From contig JAFVFN010000014.1 in NCBI GenBank assembly GCA_017475405.1, positions 1-64,000 on the forward strand: a stretch of DNA of 64,000 nucleotides, read 5' to 3'. This DNA comes from Elusimicrobiaceae bacterium. GTDB taxonomy: Bacteria; Elusimicrobiota; Elusimicrobia; Elusimicrobiales; Elusimicrobiaceae. The position numbers and the translations under genes were made by a program. This document shows positions 37,701-45,698 of this stretch, piece after piece. The first letter of the stretch is position 1. Each line of letters starts with the position of its first letter. The notes beneath the pieces were generated by a model. It saw only the letters and a list, made by a program, of their open reading frames with translations, searched no databases and had not been told where the DNA came from.

Positions 37701-38854
37701 TTTTCTTTAACCAGGGAAAATTCAGGATTTAATCCTACCAGCGTATGAGAAACACTTTCTCCCAAAGCACCGGTTTGGTCTACGATTTCCGGGTTAGGAA
37801 CTCTTGCGTTTAAACGACGCGTTAAAAAGGAAGGAAGCGGAATGAACGATGAAAACGCCATACCCGACGTCGTACGGGGAGCATGTTGGGCAGCTGCCGG
37901 TGCCTCTGTTGCCTGCGCAGCAACAACTGTTTCCGGTTCCTCGGCAACCACAGCGGCGGGGGCCGGTTGACGCACCTGCGGTTTTACCTCTTGCGCGGCC
38001 GGTGCAGCCTGCGCAGGTACACGACCCGCATTCATATACAGGAACGTCGATTCGGTATTGGGATGCACTACTAAAGTATTAAGCGGACCAAATTCCTCTA
38101 AAGCCGGTTGAAATGACGATACATCCACCGCACTGCGCGGCATCTGTGCCACGGTAAGAGGCAATTGATTGGCACGCGCATAAGCGGCAATTCCTTCCCA
38201 CAACTGCGGTTGTTGGGTAGAGAGTGCAGACATGCGCTCTAACGGTTCATACGCTCCTAAACGCAGCAAAGCACGAGCAGATACGGCCGTAACAACTGCT
38301 TCGGCCGGTGTACCTACGGAGGCCTGGTATACTTTTTCAATCACGGGCGCATCCTGCGCGGCCGTTCCAAATAACCCTAGTGAGGCAATATCCGCTACTG
38401 TACCCGCTACAGAAGCCGCAGCCTGCGACTCAGAAGCATTGGCAAAAAATGAATGATCGGCAGTAGCCAACTGGGAACGATAAAAAGTGAGGGCTTGTTC
38501 GATATCTTGTGGTTGGGCCTGTTTGTTTAAGGCCAGGACTGTAAAATCAGAACGCAGCAGCAAAGCACGGTGTACGGGATTGGCATGCGTTACAATTTGG
38601 TAGGCTTGCGGGAGAGAAGCATTGCGCGTAAGCAACGCACTGTGCTGCAGGGTCAGCGGGAGATGCATGTGCTGCAGTACAGAACGATCCACGACGCCAT
38701 TTATGCCGGGCACTCCTTTAACAGACGGAGTAACCGGTTTAATCGCACGTCTTCCAAGCTGCGTGAGTGAGCGGCCAGGAACCTGTGCCAGCGACGGGGC
38801 CACACTGGAAAACAACAAGGTAACACTGAGCAAACAAGAAAGTAGTTTTTTCAT
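34775..38854 (-). CDS. Signal peptide + periplasmic region + MFS-like membrane protein (paralogue 2, extended)
   Basis: 1359 residues. Signal peptide MKKLLSCLLSVTLLFSS, then the same helical N-terminal region as paralogue 1 (HLPLTLQHSALL, ALLLRSDFTVLALN, ARALLRLGAYEPLERMSAL). A longer Ala/Pro/Val linker and an extra insert (about 340-520) come next, then the mixed domain (VDVEISKGVAVPEDF) and the 10-12 helix MFS-like part (about 720-1125, QFGPATAPFIGG). A further C-terminal cytoplasmic extension of about 230 residues contains two similar units (YYAALRDEVEQAMTK and LTYDAFREEVEPLYT). Function unknown; the shared upstream region suggests co-regulation with paralogue 1. Confidence 0.75.
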   Translation of the reverse strand: MKKLLSCLLSVTLLFSSVAPSLAQVPGRSLTQLGRRAIKPVTPSVKGVPGINGVVDRSVLQHMHLPLTLQHSALLTRNASLPQAYQIVTHANPVHRALLLRSDFTVLALNKQAQPQDIEQALTFYRSQLATADHSFFANASESQAAASVAGTVADIASLGLFGTAAQDAPVIEKVYQASVGTPAEAVVTAVSARALLRLGAYEPLERMSALSTQQPQLWEGIAAYARANQLPLTVAQMPRSAVDVSSFQPALEEFGPLNTLVVHPNTESTFLYMNAGRVPAQAAPAAQEVKPQVRQPAPAAVVAEEPETVVAAQATEAPAAAQHAPRTTSGMAFSSFIPLPSFLTRRLNARVPNPEIVDQTGALGESVSHTLVGLNPEFSLVKEKVNTHYANAKYADAIGAALTATFHSALRKYVSVYGKEPVLSDTKFQEVLVSTLEHELEKAGQTVSALSKASVRQDVLKTFKDSLDPSKEIAPAAAPNSESLMARIRGFFRKDKDQATAARVQLDARAAQFAGLEVDFPVDVEISKGVAVPEDFNITLKFEDESVKKAFIKRVKKLDSEHFVLRTDGALILRSTSGSERGISGVFFEGGQGAASKLYKILAARQMAPRFAGATHDAAAMGLLNEYRESLNAILSKEIKEAHPQLARFLASKSSELNAAAQALREGGNLGAVVQAVRNELNEIVAANVNTPIELSLFTDDLGNHAQVLTAVSEGMSSVGQAITAALKLLGIEKGLLSQLPTTAGQFGPATAPFIGGLQSNVGGKHTLYIGQITSAIGNAISMGSLALGAMGILPTFPTFMGMISGILVNGIAGNGILKQSNVPLAKERANDPISASATAAELNSWASVGGIYCYLFLPAAGALAYLLTGSAEVGLGTLATMFGISTATPLLSAALMRGSKIKNVKETGAKQTKYLQTIKDNLKFGFNSPSLKGMMARVASYHFAGMAFNSGPGTYFKEVFDDPSKAMLASFASVYLTVYAGRKIGAKMMKQGVITDKALIGLSSMIALGAGAASVLPGLDMYSRGALWAAAGLGFANLANMEQAIELNRPSNVGRKAAVSTMYVLARMSGMATILMGAFADQLGLRFGLDTATSAVYALSLPLAALTYATWANREYITKDFKETVQRWFSKTPKTLYYAALRDEVEQAMTKNVTWGTSMSAAESAQLTSQVAAGITSRYTVSLSALEQIRMGVEDKAGLDIHRLEMARKLLQRPVSGTVAGQPLTYDAFREEVEPLYTSTVIGRAKGMSQADIERMTNQVLDGILAKYVVTETEVELIVAKLSHRTALNRNRLAVLDELYEIQLKQDAQAEINSQLKNATADVSKQDIVNHVIEKYRAIAKARGIDLDLSPLAAGAY

Positions 38855-38874
38855 ATATATTCTCCCTCAATATA

Positions 38875-38965
38875 CGTATACAGTCCCTTATACTCTAATG
38901 TTAATACAAAAACTCCAAAATAACAAGGGGGCCTTTGGTCCTTTTTTTTATATAGGACTTTTGGA
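38875..38965 (-). promoter_or_regulatory. Conserved promoter/operator of paralogue 2
   Basis: On the minus strand TTGTTA and TAACAT are 17 bases apart, followed by ATTAGAGTATAAG as in paralogue 1. AGTCCTATATAAAAAAAAGG and GGACCAAAGG form the upstream conserved block with a GTCC/GGAC inverted repeat. Confidence 0.6.
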
Positions 38966-38992
38966 CCCCGTGTCAAATCCGAAGAAAACTCA

Positions 38993-40144
38993 CTAGGGAA
39001 CGGTCACCGTAACCGTCTTGGCTGCTGCACAATGCAGCTGTTCTATTTGAACCTCGACATCATACAAAATAATATTAGCTGCTTCCTCAACGCGCGTACG
39101 CTCCATAAACTGGCAACTCTTATAACAGGTTTCATCGGCAGCAAAACATTCCTCGCCCGCAGATACGGTTGTTTCACAGGGTTTTCCCTGCATAAGACGC
39201 GTACAATAGTTATCCAAATCAGACGGATAGAGTCCGTGCTCCGATTTGGAGGACTTAATCGTTTGCCAATGAGCCGGCACCATACAATTTTGTACTACTT
39301 CATAAGCGCAGGTTTCACTGTTCCAGGTATGCATGACTGCCCCCTGAGTTCCTTTGCGATATACCTCGCAGCTGTCAATGTAAAAATCTCCGCTTTCCGG
39401 CACCGGACAGGTTGAAACGGTCGGCTTCGGCGCGTCTTCTGCTTGGGTTACTTCAGCAGTCGGAGTAACTGCTGTCTGCTGCGCCGCAGCAGTATCCTCT
39501 GAGGCGACGACTTCTGGCGATATTGCCGGCTCCTGCGAGGGCTGCGAAGAGACACTTTCAGTCGGCTGCATGGTTTTCTCCACCGGTTGCACGAGCGTCT
39601 GCTGCGCCGCAGCCGGCTGCTCCGTAACCTGAGGGGAGTTTTCCCTAGCTGAACGGATTTTGGAACGACCCGCTTTTTTACCTTTGCTCTTTACATATAC
39701 CGTACAATCCGGATCCGCCTCAATAAAATCTTTACGTTTGGTAAGCACGTCACACGGACTGTAATAACGGTCTAATTTTTCACAATCATCGCAACAAATA
39801 CGTCCGTCTGCATACGAAGGCATGGAGATCCGGTACCCGTAGAGTTTGTTACGAGCCGCAATACCGCTGCCGCTGGACAGATCGTATGAAATTGATTTAA
39901 GCGTTTTTTTCTGTTTGTAGAATGTTTTAAGGTGATTGGCATATACCGCATACTTACGTCCTACGGCACAGCGGTCCTCTTGTTCGATGCGTACGGCCTG
40001 CAGGAACTCTTCCGCCTCTTTAGCCTGCGCCGTAGCCCGGTAACGAGACACCGTCAAAAACATAAAAATGACAAAAATGGCTCCCAAAATCCATACCAGG
40101 ATAAATTGACTCAGTGTATATCCTTTTCGATTTAAATAGTTCAT
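38993..40144 (-). CDS. Prepilin-like protein with Gln at position 5 and long linker
   Basis: 383 residues. The leader MNYLNRKG is followed by YTLSQFILVWILGAIFVIF, a prepilin-type N-terminus in which the usual Glu5 is Gln and Phe1 is Tyr. A domain related to the neighbouring prepilin follows (RIEQEDRCAVGRKYA, DGRICCDDCEKL). Then comes a Gln/Pro/Thr/Ala-rich, probably disordered, linker (about 165-250) and a Cys-rich C-terminal domain (FYIDSCEVYRKGTQG, ETCAYEVVQNCMVP, PCETTVSAGEECFAADETC). It starts in the stop of the 160-residue prepilin. It could be a tip or adhesin-like minor pilin; this is inferred from size and layout. Confidence 0.78.
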   Translation of the reverse strand: MNYLNRKGYTLSQFILVWILGAIFVIFMFLTVSRYRATAQAKEAEEFLQAVRIEQEDRCAVGRKYAVYANHLKTFYKQKKTLKSISYDLSSGSGIAARNKLYGYRISMPSYADGRICCDDCEKLDRYYSPCDVLTKRKDFIEADPDCTVYVKSKGKKAGRSKIRSARENSPQVTEQPAAAQQTLVQPVEKTMQPTESVSSQPSQEPAISPEVVASEDTAAAQQTAVTPTAEVTQAEDAPKPTVSTCPVPESGDFYIDSCEVYRKGTQGAVMHTWNSETCAYEVVQNCMVPAHWQTIKSSKSEHGLYPSDLDNYCTRLMQGKPCETTVSAGEECFAADETCYKSCQFMERTRVEEAANIILYDVEVQIEQLHCAAAKTVTVTVP

Positions 40145-40623
40145 ATATTTCCCTGTGACATCTTTTTATAGCATGCATCCGTATTTGGAACGTCTTGAAA
40201 ATCTTTTGCCTTTTCCAGTTCTGCGCATGTCATATAATTTTTGGTAAATCCGCTGCACTCATCACAACAAATTCGGCCGTCTAAATAAGAAAGCATTTGT
40301 AAAGTATAATTTTTGGGAGAAGTAGCCTGTATCCCTTTGCTGGTCAGTATGTACTCGTAATTGGACGTTGTGTATTTTTCTTTATCGGCACGTTTGGAAG
40401 ACCATACGGATAATTTACCGGCCTCCGTGGTGTACTGTCTTCCCAAAGTACAACGTTTTTCCTGTTCCGTACGTACGGAACGCATCATTTGTTCGGCCTC
40501 CATGACCCGAAAAGAATCCATCATCTTGGTATATTTGGGTAATACCATTGAGGATAAAATTCCGATCATCAGCACAACCATTAATAATTCGGTCAACGTA
40601 AATGCCTGGTTATTTAATTTCAT
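40141..40623 (-). CDS. Type IV prepilin
   Basis: 160-residue prepilin with leader MKLNNQA and processed helix FTLTELLMVVLMIGILSSM, keeping Glu5 but with Ala rather than Gly before the cut site. The globular part has the RTEQEKRCTLGRQYT and DGRICCDECSGF signatures shared with the next gene, so the two are paralogues of one subgroup distinct from the plus-strand pilins. GCGGAG lies before the start and TATAAT about 25 bases upstream on the minus strand. Unlike the plus-strand pilins it has no structured leader element. Confidence 0.88.
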   Translation of the reverse strand: MKLNNQAFTLTELLMVVLMIGILSSMVLPKYTKMMDSFRVMEAEQMMRSVRTEQEKRCTLGRQYTTEAGKLSVWSSKRADKEKYTTSNYEYILTSKGIQATSPKNYTLQMLSYLDGRICCDECSGFTKNYMTCAELEKAKDFQDVPNTDACYKKMSQGNI

Positions 40624-40659
40624 AGATATCTCCGCAATTACTTTGATTATACCAAAATA

Positions 40660-42108
40660 CTACCCGTGCGAGCGAGCAATTTGCACAAATTGCTGCCAGT
40701 CTTGATATACTGTTTGGCTTTGCTGTTGTGTCATCCGGGGGGAAAAAATATGTCCCGCAGACGTTTTCCATGCCTGCTCCGTTCCATACAAGTAACGCAT
40801 GGCCAGTAGCGCCGTTCCCAATACCGTACTTTCGGTGTCATTTTGAACCTGCAGGGTGTGCTGCAATACATCGGCTTCAAACGATAATAAATAGTGACTT
40901 TGACATAATCCGCCGGACACACACACGGGGTCCACGGTTTGCTGCCCATGGGCACTCAGGTAACCAAAAATATCGGCGACCCGCAATGCAACTCCCTGCA
41001 GCGCTCCAGCTACCCAATCTGCCGGACGGGTTTTTTCGTATACCCCGCCCGTATGCACTGATACTGTATAATCCCAATACGGAGCCCCCAAACCGCCCAA
41101 CGCAGGCAAAAACTGCACAGGCGCTTGCGCCGTCGCACATAATGCATCTATCTGCACAAAATCGGACAACAGTCCTTTGGTCTTAAGCCATTGAAGTACA
41201 CTTCCGGCCGAGAAGACCGGCCCTTCCAGTAAAAAACGCGTAGACTCTGACGTATCCGAAACGTCCACAGAAGAAAGCATGCCCGGCAAAATGACTAATT
41301 TAGTTCCCGTATGGTGTAACACAAACGCGCCCGTTCCATAATTAATACTTGTTTTACCGGCAACTAATCCGTTATACGTGGCAGCAGCCTGTTGATCCGC
41401 CGTACAGACCACAATCGGAATAGAAACTCCCCGGTACTCATAATGACCATAATCGGCCATTGTTGGTTTAACAGTCGGCAAACAAGCAAGAGGTACTCCA
41501 AACGCTTGTGTCAGTGTTTTGCTCCATTGTCCCGTTCGAATATCCCACAACAGCGTACGTTGAGCCAAAGTCGGATCCGTAGCAAACACCTGTGCGCATG
41601 TTAACTTCCAAATCAAATATGAGGCTACCGGGGCTGCTAGCAGTGTACCTGCCTGAGCCGCTTGTCGGGCCGCCGGAATATGTTTTAAACACCAGGCAAT
41701 TTTGGGAGCCGAAAAAAACGGAGTCTTAAATAAACCGGTTTGAGCGTGTACTTCTTCTTGAGACAGGGGGGCCTGTACAGATTCTTGCAGTGCTCGTCCG
41801 TCCTCCCAGGTCAGCACCGGCGCAACAGATTGGCCGGTACTTTTGTCCCACAACACAATGGTGGAGCGCTGCGAACATACAGCCAATGCCAAGACGCGGC
41901 GGGGGTCTATTTGATCAAGCAGGGCCTGCAGTACTTCCTGCTGCGCGTGAAGTAATTCTTCGGCATTGTATTCTGAAATTCCGGTTCCGCTGCGCCGGGG
42001 GGAAAACACCCTGCTTTGTTGGGCATATACCCGTCCTTGCATATCCACGGCAAATGCCCGGCAACCGGAAGTTCCTTGGTCCAGGGCGATAATATATTTT
42101 TCGCTCAT
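40660..42108 (-). CDS. glpK: Glycerol kinase-like FGGY carbohydrate kinase
   Basis: 482 residues of the FGGY family. The N-terminus YIIALDQGTSGCRAFAVD and the AVCSQRSTIVLWDKSTG segment follow the glycerol kinase pattern; GLGAPYWDYTV and SGGLCQSHYLLSFEADVL are the later ATP-site motifs. The expected reaction is glycerol + ATP to glycerol-3-phosphate. Some active-site residues differ from the E. coli enzyme (LTWEDGRA in place of VWQCRRT), so another polyol cannot be excluded. It overlaps the sulfatase gene upstream by 4 bases; the glycerol-3-phosphate link to that enzyme and to the GlpT-like carrier is suggestive. Confidence 0.8.
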   Translation of the reverse strand: MSEKYIIALDQGTSGCRAFAVDMQGRVYAQQSRVFSPRRSGTGISEYNAEELLHAQQEVLQALLDQIDPRRVLALAVCSQRSTIVLWDKSTGQSVAPVLTWEDGRALQESVQAPLSQEEVHAQTGLFKTPFFSAPKIAWCLKHIPAARQAAQAGTLLAAPVASYLIWKLTCAQVFATDPTLAQRTLLWDIRTGQWSKTLTQAFGVPLACLPTVKPTMADYGHYEYRGVSIPIVVCTADQQAAATYNGLVAGKTSINYGTGAFVLHHTGTKLVILPGMLSSVDVSDTSESTRFLLEGPVFSAGSVLQWLKTKGLLSDFVQIDALCATAQAPVQFLPALGGLGAPYWDYTVSVHTGGVYEKTRPADWVAGALQGVALRVADIFGYLSAHGQQTVDPVCVSGGLCQSHYLLSFEADVLQHTLQVQNDTESTVLGTALLAMRYLYGTEQAWKTSAGHIFSPRMTQQQSQTVYQDWQQFVQIARSHG

Positions 42109-44039
42109 CGTTGTGCCGACTCCTGCACAGGATTATACCACCGGTTCTCTTTCAGCAGGGTATAAGCGGTCTTATCCAATGATAATAGTAACTGCTCGGC
42201 TACAGACACATCAAAACCGGCGTTATACGGCTCTACGGTAAGTAGTTTACTTCCGCTGTGGCGCACAGCACCGTCTTTGGTAATAATACCAATATTATTA
42301 CCCTCGGAAACCAATGCCGCGTGCGCGACAGACTGATCAAATACACTGCGGCCGAATGCCGTGTAAACCGGTCGTAATCCGGCAATGTCATACAGGGTAG
42401 GTACCAAATCCAGTTGGGATACCACGTCCGTGATTGTTTGGGGAGCATAGCGCTGGGGCGCATAAATAATCAGCGGGATTTTAAAATGGTTCTGAAGCGT
42501 GGTATCGGCAGGGCCGCCCGAGGTATGGTCGGCTACAAAAATAAAAATGGTCTTGTCAAACCAACCGTCCTGTTTGGCACGTTCCAGTAACTGACCGATA
42601 GACCAATCGGCAAACCCCAGGGTATTTAAAAAGCCGTGCTCCCATGTATCGTAAGGGAATTTATCAAACTGCGGCAGCGTGGACGTAAACGGTTCATGCG
42701 TAATCCCCGTAAATACCATCCCCATAAACGGTTGGTCTTTGTGCTTGGTAATTTGATCGGCAGCAAATTGAAAGGCATCGTGATCATATCCAAACGGTGC
42801 TTTTTGCCGGTAAGGCAATCGCTGTGGTATATCTTCCCAACCAAAGCTGTCCTGCATCCCCAAATACGAAGCCAGCGCGCACAACCGATACGAATCACGA
42901 TGTGAAGTTTGGGCAAAAAACGTATAATACCCGGCCTTGGCAAAATGCTTGGGAGCTGCTGAGAGCGAAGCCATTTCCAGGCCGTATCCAAACATCGGAA
43001 GCCCCGGCACAAGCGGCACACTGGCCAGTACCGCGGCAAACCCAAAAATACTGCGCTGCCCGGCGGCATACGCCTGTGTAAAATTAAGACCGTTTTGAAC
43101 AATCTCGTCAAATACCGGGGTCACTCCGAAATTTTGGTGAGAAAGCGCGTCTATATAATAAGGATGCCATCCTTCGAGCAGCACAATCAAAATATTGGCA
43201 GGATCGGCAGTTGATTTGGCTTGCGTCGTTTGCTGACGCATCAGCGGGTACTGCGGGGAGACTACTTGTTCATCAGCCGCGATCAGTAACTCTTGCGTAT
43301 TTTGAATGGCCTCTTCCAACGGGTAATCATTGGTGAAATCTTGAGCTCCTTTGCGTCCTACCTGATAGGCCGTGAAGGCCCCGTTCAACGTCAGTGCGGC
43401 TCCCTGTGAGGTTTGTGCGTAATTATAGACGTCGGCCACTCCCAAGGATTTACCGCGTCCCAAATGTCCGCGAAGCGCCGCTACGGTAAATAGTGCAATG
43501 CACCCCAATACTATCCCTGTTTTTTTCCAGGGCAGGGAAGGGGTCGGATAACGATTGATCACACGGCATAACTTGTTAAGTCCCCAACCAAGGCTGCCGA
43601 GTAAAATAAGCAGCCCCCACCATACCTGCGTCACGGCATAGGAAACAATATACCCCCAGTCACTCGACAGCTGAATAATCTCTTCAGCAATATGCCGGTC
43701 TACCTTGGGGAAATAAATCAGGTCTCCAATTAAAAATCCGGTTACAAGGGTCCACTCGATAAGCAACATACCGGTCCAAATTTTGGTCCAGATTTTAGAG
43801 GGAACCGGTATATTAAGAAGCAAAATGACAGGGCCCATGCAAAGTCCCGTCATGTAAAAATCAAACCGCAGTCCCTGCCCAAACGCCCGCATAATCTCCC
43901 CGACGGGTAACGCTGCAAATAAACCATGGTTCGTTAAAAACAAAGCCAAGCGAACCAACGTAAATACCAGCATGAGCGCTAGCGGCGCTGCCAATGAAAT
44001 CCTGAGTTTAATATTGGGAAAGTGGGAGGTTGAGGTCAT
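42105..44039 (-). CDS. LTA synthase/OpgB-type membrane sulfatase-fold phosphoglycerol transferase
   Basis: 644 residues: five N-terminal membrane helices (about 12-190), then an extracytoplasmic sulfatase-fold domain. Signatures are ILIVLLEGWHPYYIDAL (metal-binding start), AAGQRSIFGF with a candidate Ser nucleophile near residue 332 where LtaS has Thr, GYDHDAFQF, TGITHEPFTS and FIFVADHTSGG (metal-binding end). Family members move phosphoglycerol or phosphoethanolamine groups to envelope glycans. In a lipid A-type cell an OpgB/EptA-like role on glycans or lipid A is more likely than true lipoteichoic acid synthesis. It is coupled by 4-base overlaps to genes on both sides. Confidence 0.85.
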   Translation of the reverse strand: MTSTSHFPNIKLRISLAAPLALMLVFTLVRLALFLTNHGLFAALPVGEIMRAFGQGLRFDFYMTGLCMGPVILLLNIPVPSKIWTKIWTGMLLIEWTLVTGFLIGDLIYFPKVDRHIAEEIIQLSSDWGYIVSYAVTQVWWGLLILLGSLGWGLNKLCRVINRYPTPSLPWKKTGIVLGCIALFTVAALRGHLGRGKSLGVADVYNYAQTSQGAALTLNGAFTAYQVGRKGAQDFTNDYPLEEAIQNTQELLIAADEQVVSPQYPLMRQQTTQAKSTADPANILIVLLEGWHPYYIDALSHQNFGVTPVFDEIVQNGLNFTQAYAAGQRSIFGFAAVLASVPLVPGLPMFGYGLEMASLSAAPKHFAKAGYYTFFAQTSHRDSYRLCALASYLGMQDSFGWEDIPQRLPYRQKAPFGYDHDAFQFAADQITKHKDQPFMGMVFTGITHEPFTSTLPQFDKFPYDTWEHGFLNTLGFADWSIGQLLERAKQDGWFDKTIFIFVADHTSGGPADTTLQNHFKIPLIIYAPQRYAPQTITDVVSQLDLVPTLYDIAGLRPVYTAFGRSVFDQSVAHAALVSEGNNIGIITKDGAVRHSGSKLLTVEPYNAGFDVSVAEQLLLSLDKTAYTLLKENRWYNPVQESAQR

Positions 44040-45298
44040 TCGGATTTTTCCAGAGATAAGATATCTTGCACGCGGTGGTGTGCTAAAGCAGCCAACTGTT
44101 TTTTGACCGCATCCGGTACGGACGGATCGTTTAATAAGGCGGCAATCGTACTTTGAGTCGGCACCAATGTTTTGGCAAGTAAATTGTATTTTTTCAGAAG
44201 TGCCAGCACTTTTTCTTTATCTTCAAAAACAGTTTGCTCCTTTTGAGAAACTTCCGCCTGATACTGCGTGCCGAAATGACGCGTAAAATGTTGCGAACGC
44301 ATGAGTTCTATAATCTCACTGCGCAACTTATCAGTTTCCTGGGTCAGTTGCCCGTAGCGGTCAATTTTTTCAGATAAAATTTCTTGTGCGGATTTCTCAG
44401 GGGCTGTCACCTGTTTTTTGACCGGAACTTCCGATGCAGATTGATTCGTACCGGCCATACTGACCGGTTGCCCTTTAAGCAGAGGCAATGCCGCCGCTCC
44501 GGCAGGTCCGCTGTATTCCCGGCCGGTAAATACCGGACAGATATTGCGGTAATCACACCACCGGCAAGCATTTTCACTGGGGGTGGGGGAAAACTCACCC
44601 GCCCGTATACGAGAAGCCGTGGCGAGTACCTTGTTTTGCCAAAAATCCAGGATTTCCGAATCGGGAGCCCGCTCAAATGTCATTTCCGTTAAACTGGGTA
44701 AGTGGTAAAATGCCAGTTGCCCCACGCGTATTTCTTTTACATTGGGATCCTGTTGTTGCACCAACGCCTTAATAACCGGAGAGGTCTCGGCTACTTTTTG
44801 GTACATATACAGTTGGTCCGGTTCACGCTGCACCGTTTTCCCTGTTTTATAATCTAAAATTTTTACCAGTCCGTCTCCCAAATAATCCAAGCGGTCTAAA
44901 ATACTAATTAGACTAAGGCCATCTATCTCTAAGGTACTGCGCATTTCCACGGAGAGCGGACGCGCAAACGTAGCGGCGTGTTTCGCATAATAGGCTTCAA
45001 TCTCATGCCGCCCCTCGGCATAACCGGCCAGTTCCTTATCGACACTGGCGTAACCTTTTTGTTCCCAGGTGGTTTTATTCCATTCCCCGTCAAAATAAGC
45101 CAGTGCCTCGGCCAGGGTGGGGAAAAACTGACGCTGCGGATTATAAATAAACTCCATAACGCTGTGCAGCGCAGATCCGAACGCAAAATAATACTTCGGC
45201 AGTTCTGGGATCATATGAATGTAGCGAAACTTATATTTTTGCGGGCATTCCTTATACATGCCCATTTTAGAATAAGAAAATGATAAATTTTTAACCAT
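44036..45298 (-). CDS. PD-(D/E)XK nuclease with Fe-S cysteines (Cas4/AddB-like)
   Basis: 420 residues from ATG 45298. N-terminal FSYSKMGMYKECPQKYKFRY, AFGSALHSVMEF, ILDYKTGKT (the D..DxK active site) and the Cys triad in ACRWCDYRNICPVF mark a RecB-family nuclease of the PDDEXK_1 group with a 4Fe-4S cluster. A C-terminal charged helical tail (about 290-420) may be a coiled coil. Such proteins process DNA ends in repair; no helicase partner is in the window and no CRISPR array accompanies it. ATG 45298 is preferred to an upstream start at 45343 because the protein then begins MVKNLSFSYSK as relatives do. Confidence 0.85.
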   Translation of the reverse strand: MVKNLSFSYSKMGMYKECPQKYKFRYIHMIPELPKYYFAFGSALHSVMEFIYNPQRQFFPTLAEALAYFDGEWNKTTWEQKGYASVDKELAGYAEGRHEIEAYYAKHAATFARPLSVEMRSTLEIDGLSLISILDRLDYLGDGLVKILDYKTGKTVQREPDQLYMYQKVAETSPVIKALVQQQDPNVKEIRVGQLAFYHLPSLTEMTFERAPDSEILDFWQNKVLATASRIRAGEFSPTPSENACRWCDYRNICPVFTGREYSGPAGAAALPLLKGQPVSMAGTNQSASEVPVKKQVTAPEKSAQEILSEKIDRYGQLTQETDKLRSEIIELMRSQHFTRHFGTQYQAEVSQKEQTVFEDKEKVLALLKKYNLLAKTLVPTQSTIAALLNDPSVPDAVKKQLAALAHHRVQDILSLEKSE

Positions 45299-45401
45299 AT
45301 TATGCCTATATACTTGGAGATAATATATTGTAGCATTTTCCACTGTCTAAACACGACATATTACTTTACAACAAAGAAAGAATATCTAACGGTAATATAG
45401 T

Positions 45402-45430
45402 TTGACAGATGGGAAAAATTCTATTATACT
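45402..45430 (+). promoter_or_regulatory. Promoter of leader element B
   Basis: A perfect TTGACA at 45402-45407 and TATACT at 45425-45430, 17 bases apart. This is the best promoter in the window and it supports transcription of the element from about 45437. Confidence 0.8.
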
Positions 45431-45449
45431 GTTAGGGTAGTAACAAAAA

Positions 45450-45663
45450 TTTATTCTGTTTTTGGAACCGTATGGAGAATACGGGTGGCTTTAATAAGCG
45501 ACTCTTCACGCCAAAAACAGCCGATTTAGGTACAGAACTGTCAGACTAATTACCTGTATGTTTTGTACCAAGTGTTTCCCCGTTCTTGCGTAAGCAAACG
45601 GAGAAATCACGGCTGTTTTGAATGAGCACGTGAAGAGTCCTCAGGAAAAACAGCCGTTTTTTA
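45450..45663 (+). ncRNA. Structured leader RNA element, copy B (before pilin 45699)
   Basis: P1: CTGTTTTTGG (45456-45465) with CCAAAAACAG (45511-45520). P2: CCGTAT/ATACGG. P3: GGTACAGAAC (45529-45538) with GTTTTGTACC (45560-45569), containing ACTAATTACC shared with copy D. AGTGTTT follows P3. Terminator-like hairpin: ACGGCTGTTTT (45609-45619) with AAAACAGCCGT (45647-45657), ending in six T. Long-range pairing: GACTCTTCACG (45500-45510, abutting P1) with CGTGAAGAGTC (45629-45639), 11 perfect pairs. Confidence 0.9.
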
Positions 45664-45698
45664 TGGTTTCATAAACAGAATATGCAAGGAGATTGTTT

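Noticed and set aside
44036-45298. Cas4 of a CRISPR-Cas system
   Set aside because: The protein is Cas4-like in motifs, but there is no repeat array and no other cas gene in the window.
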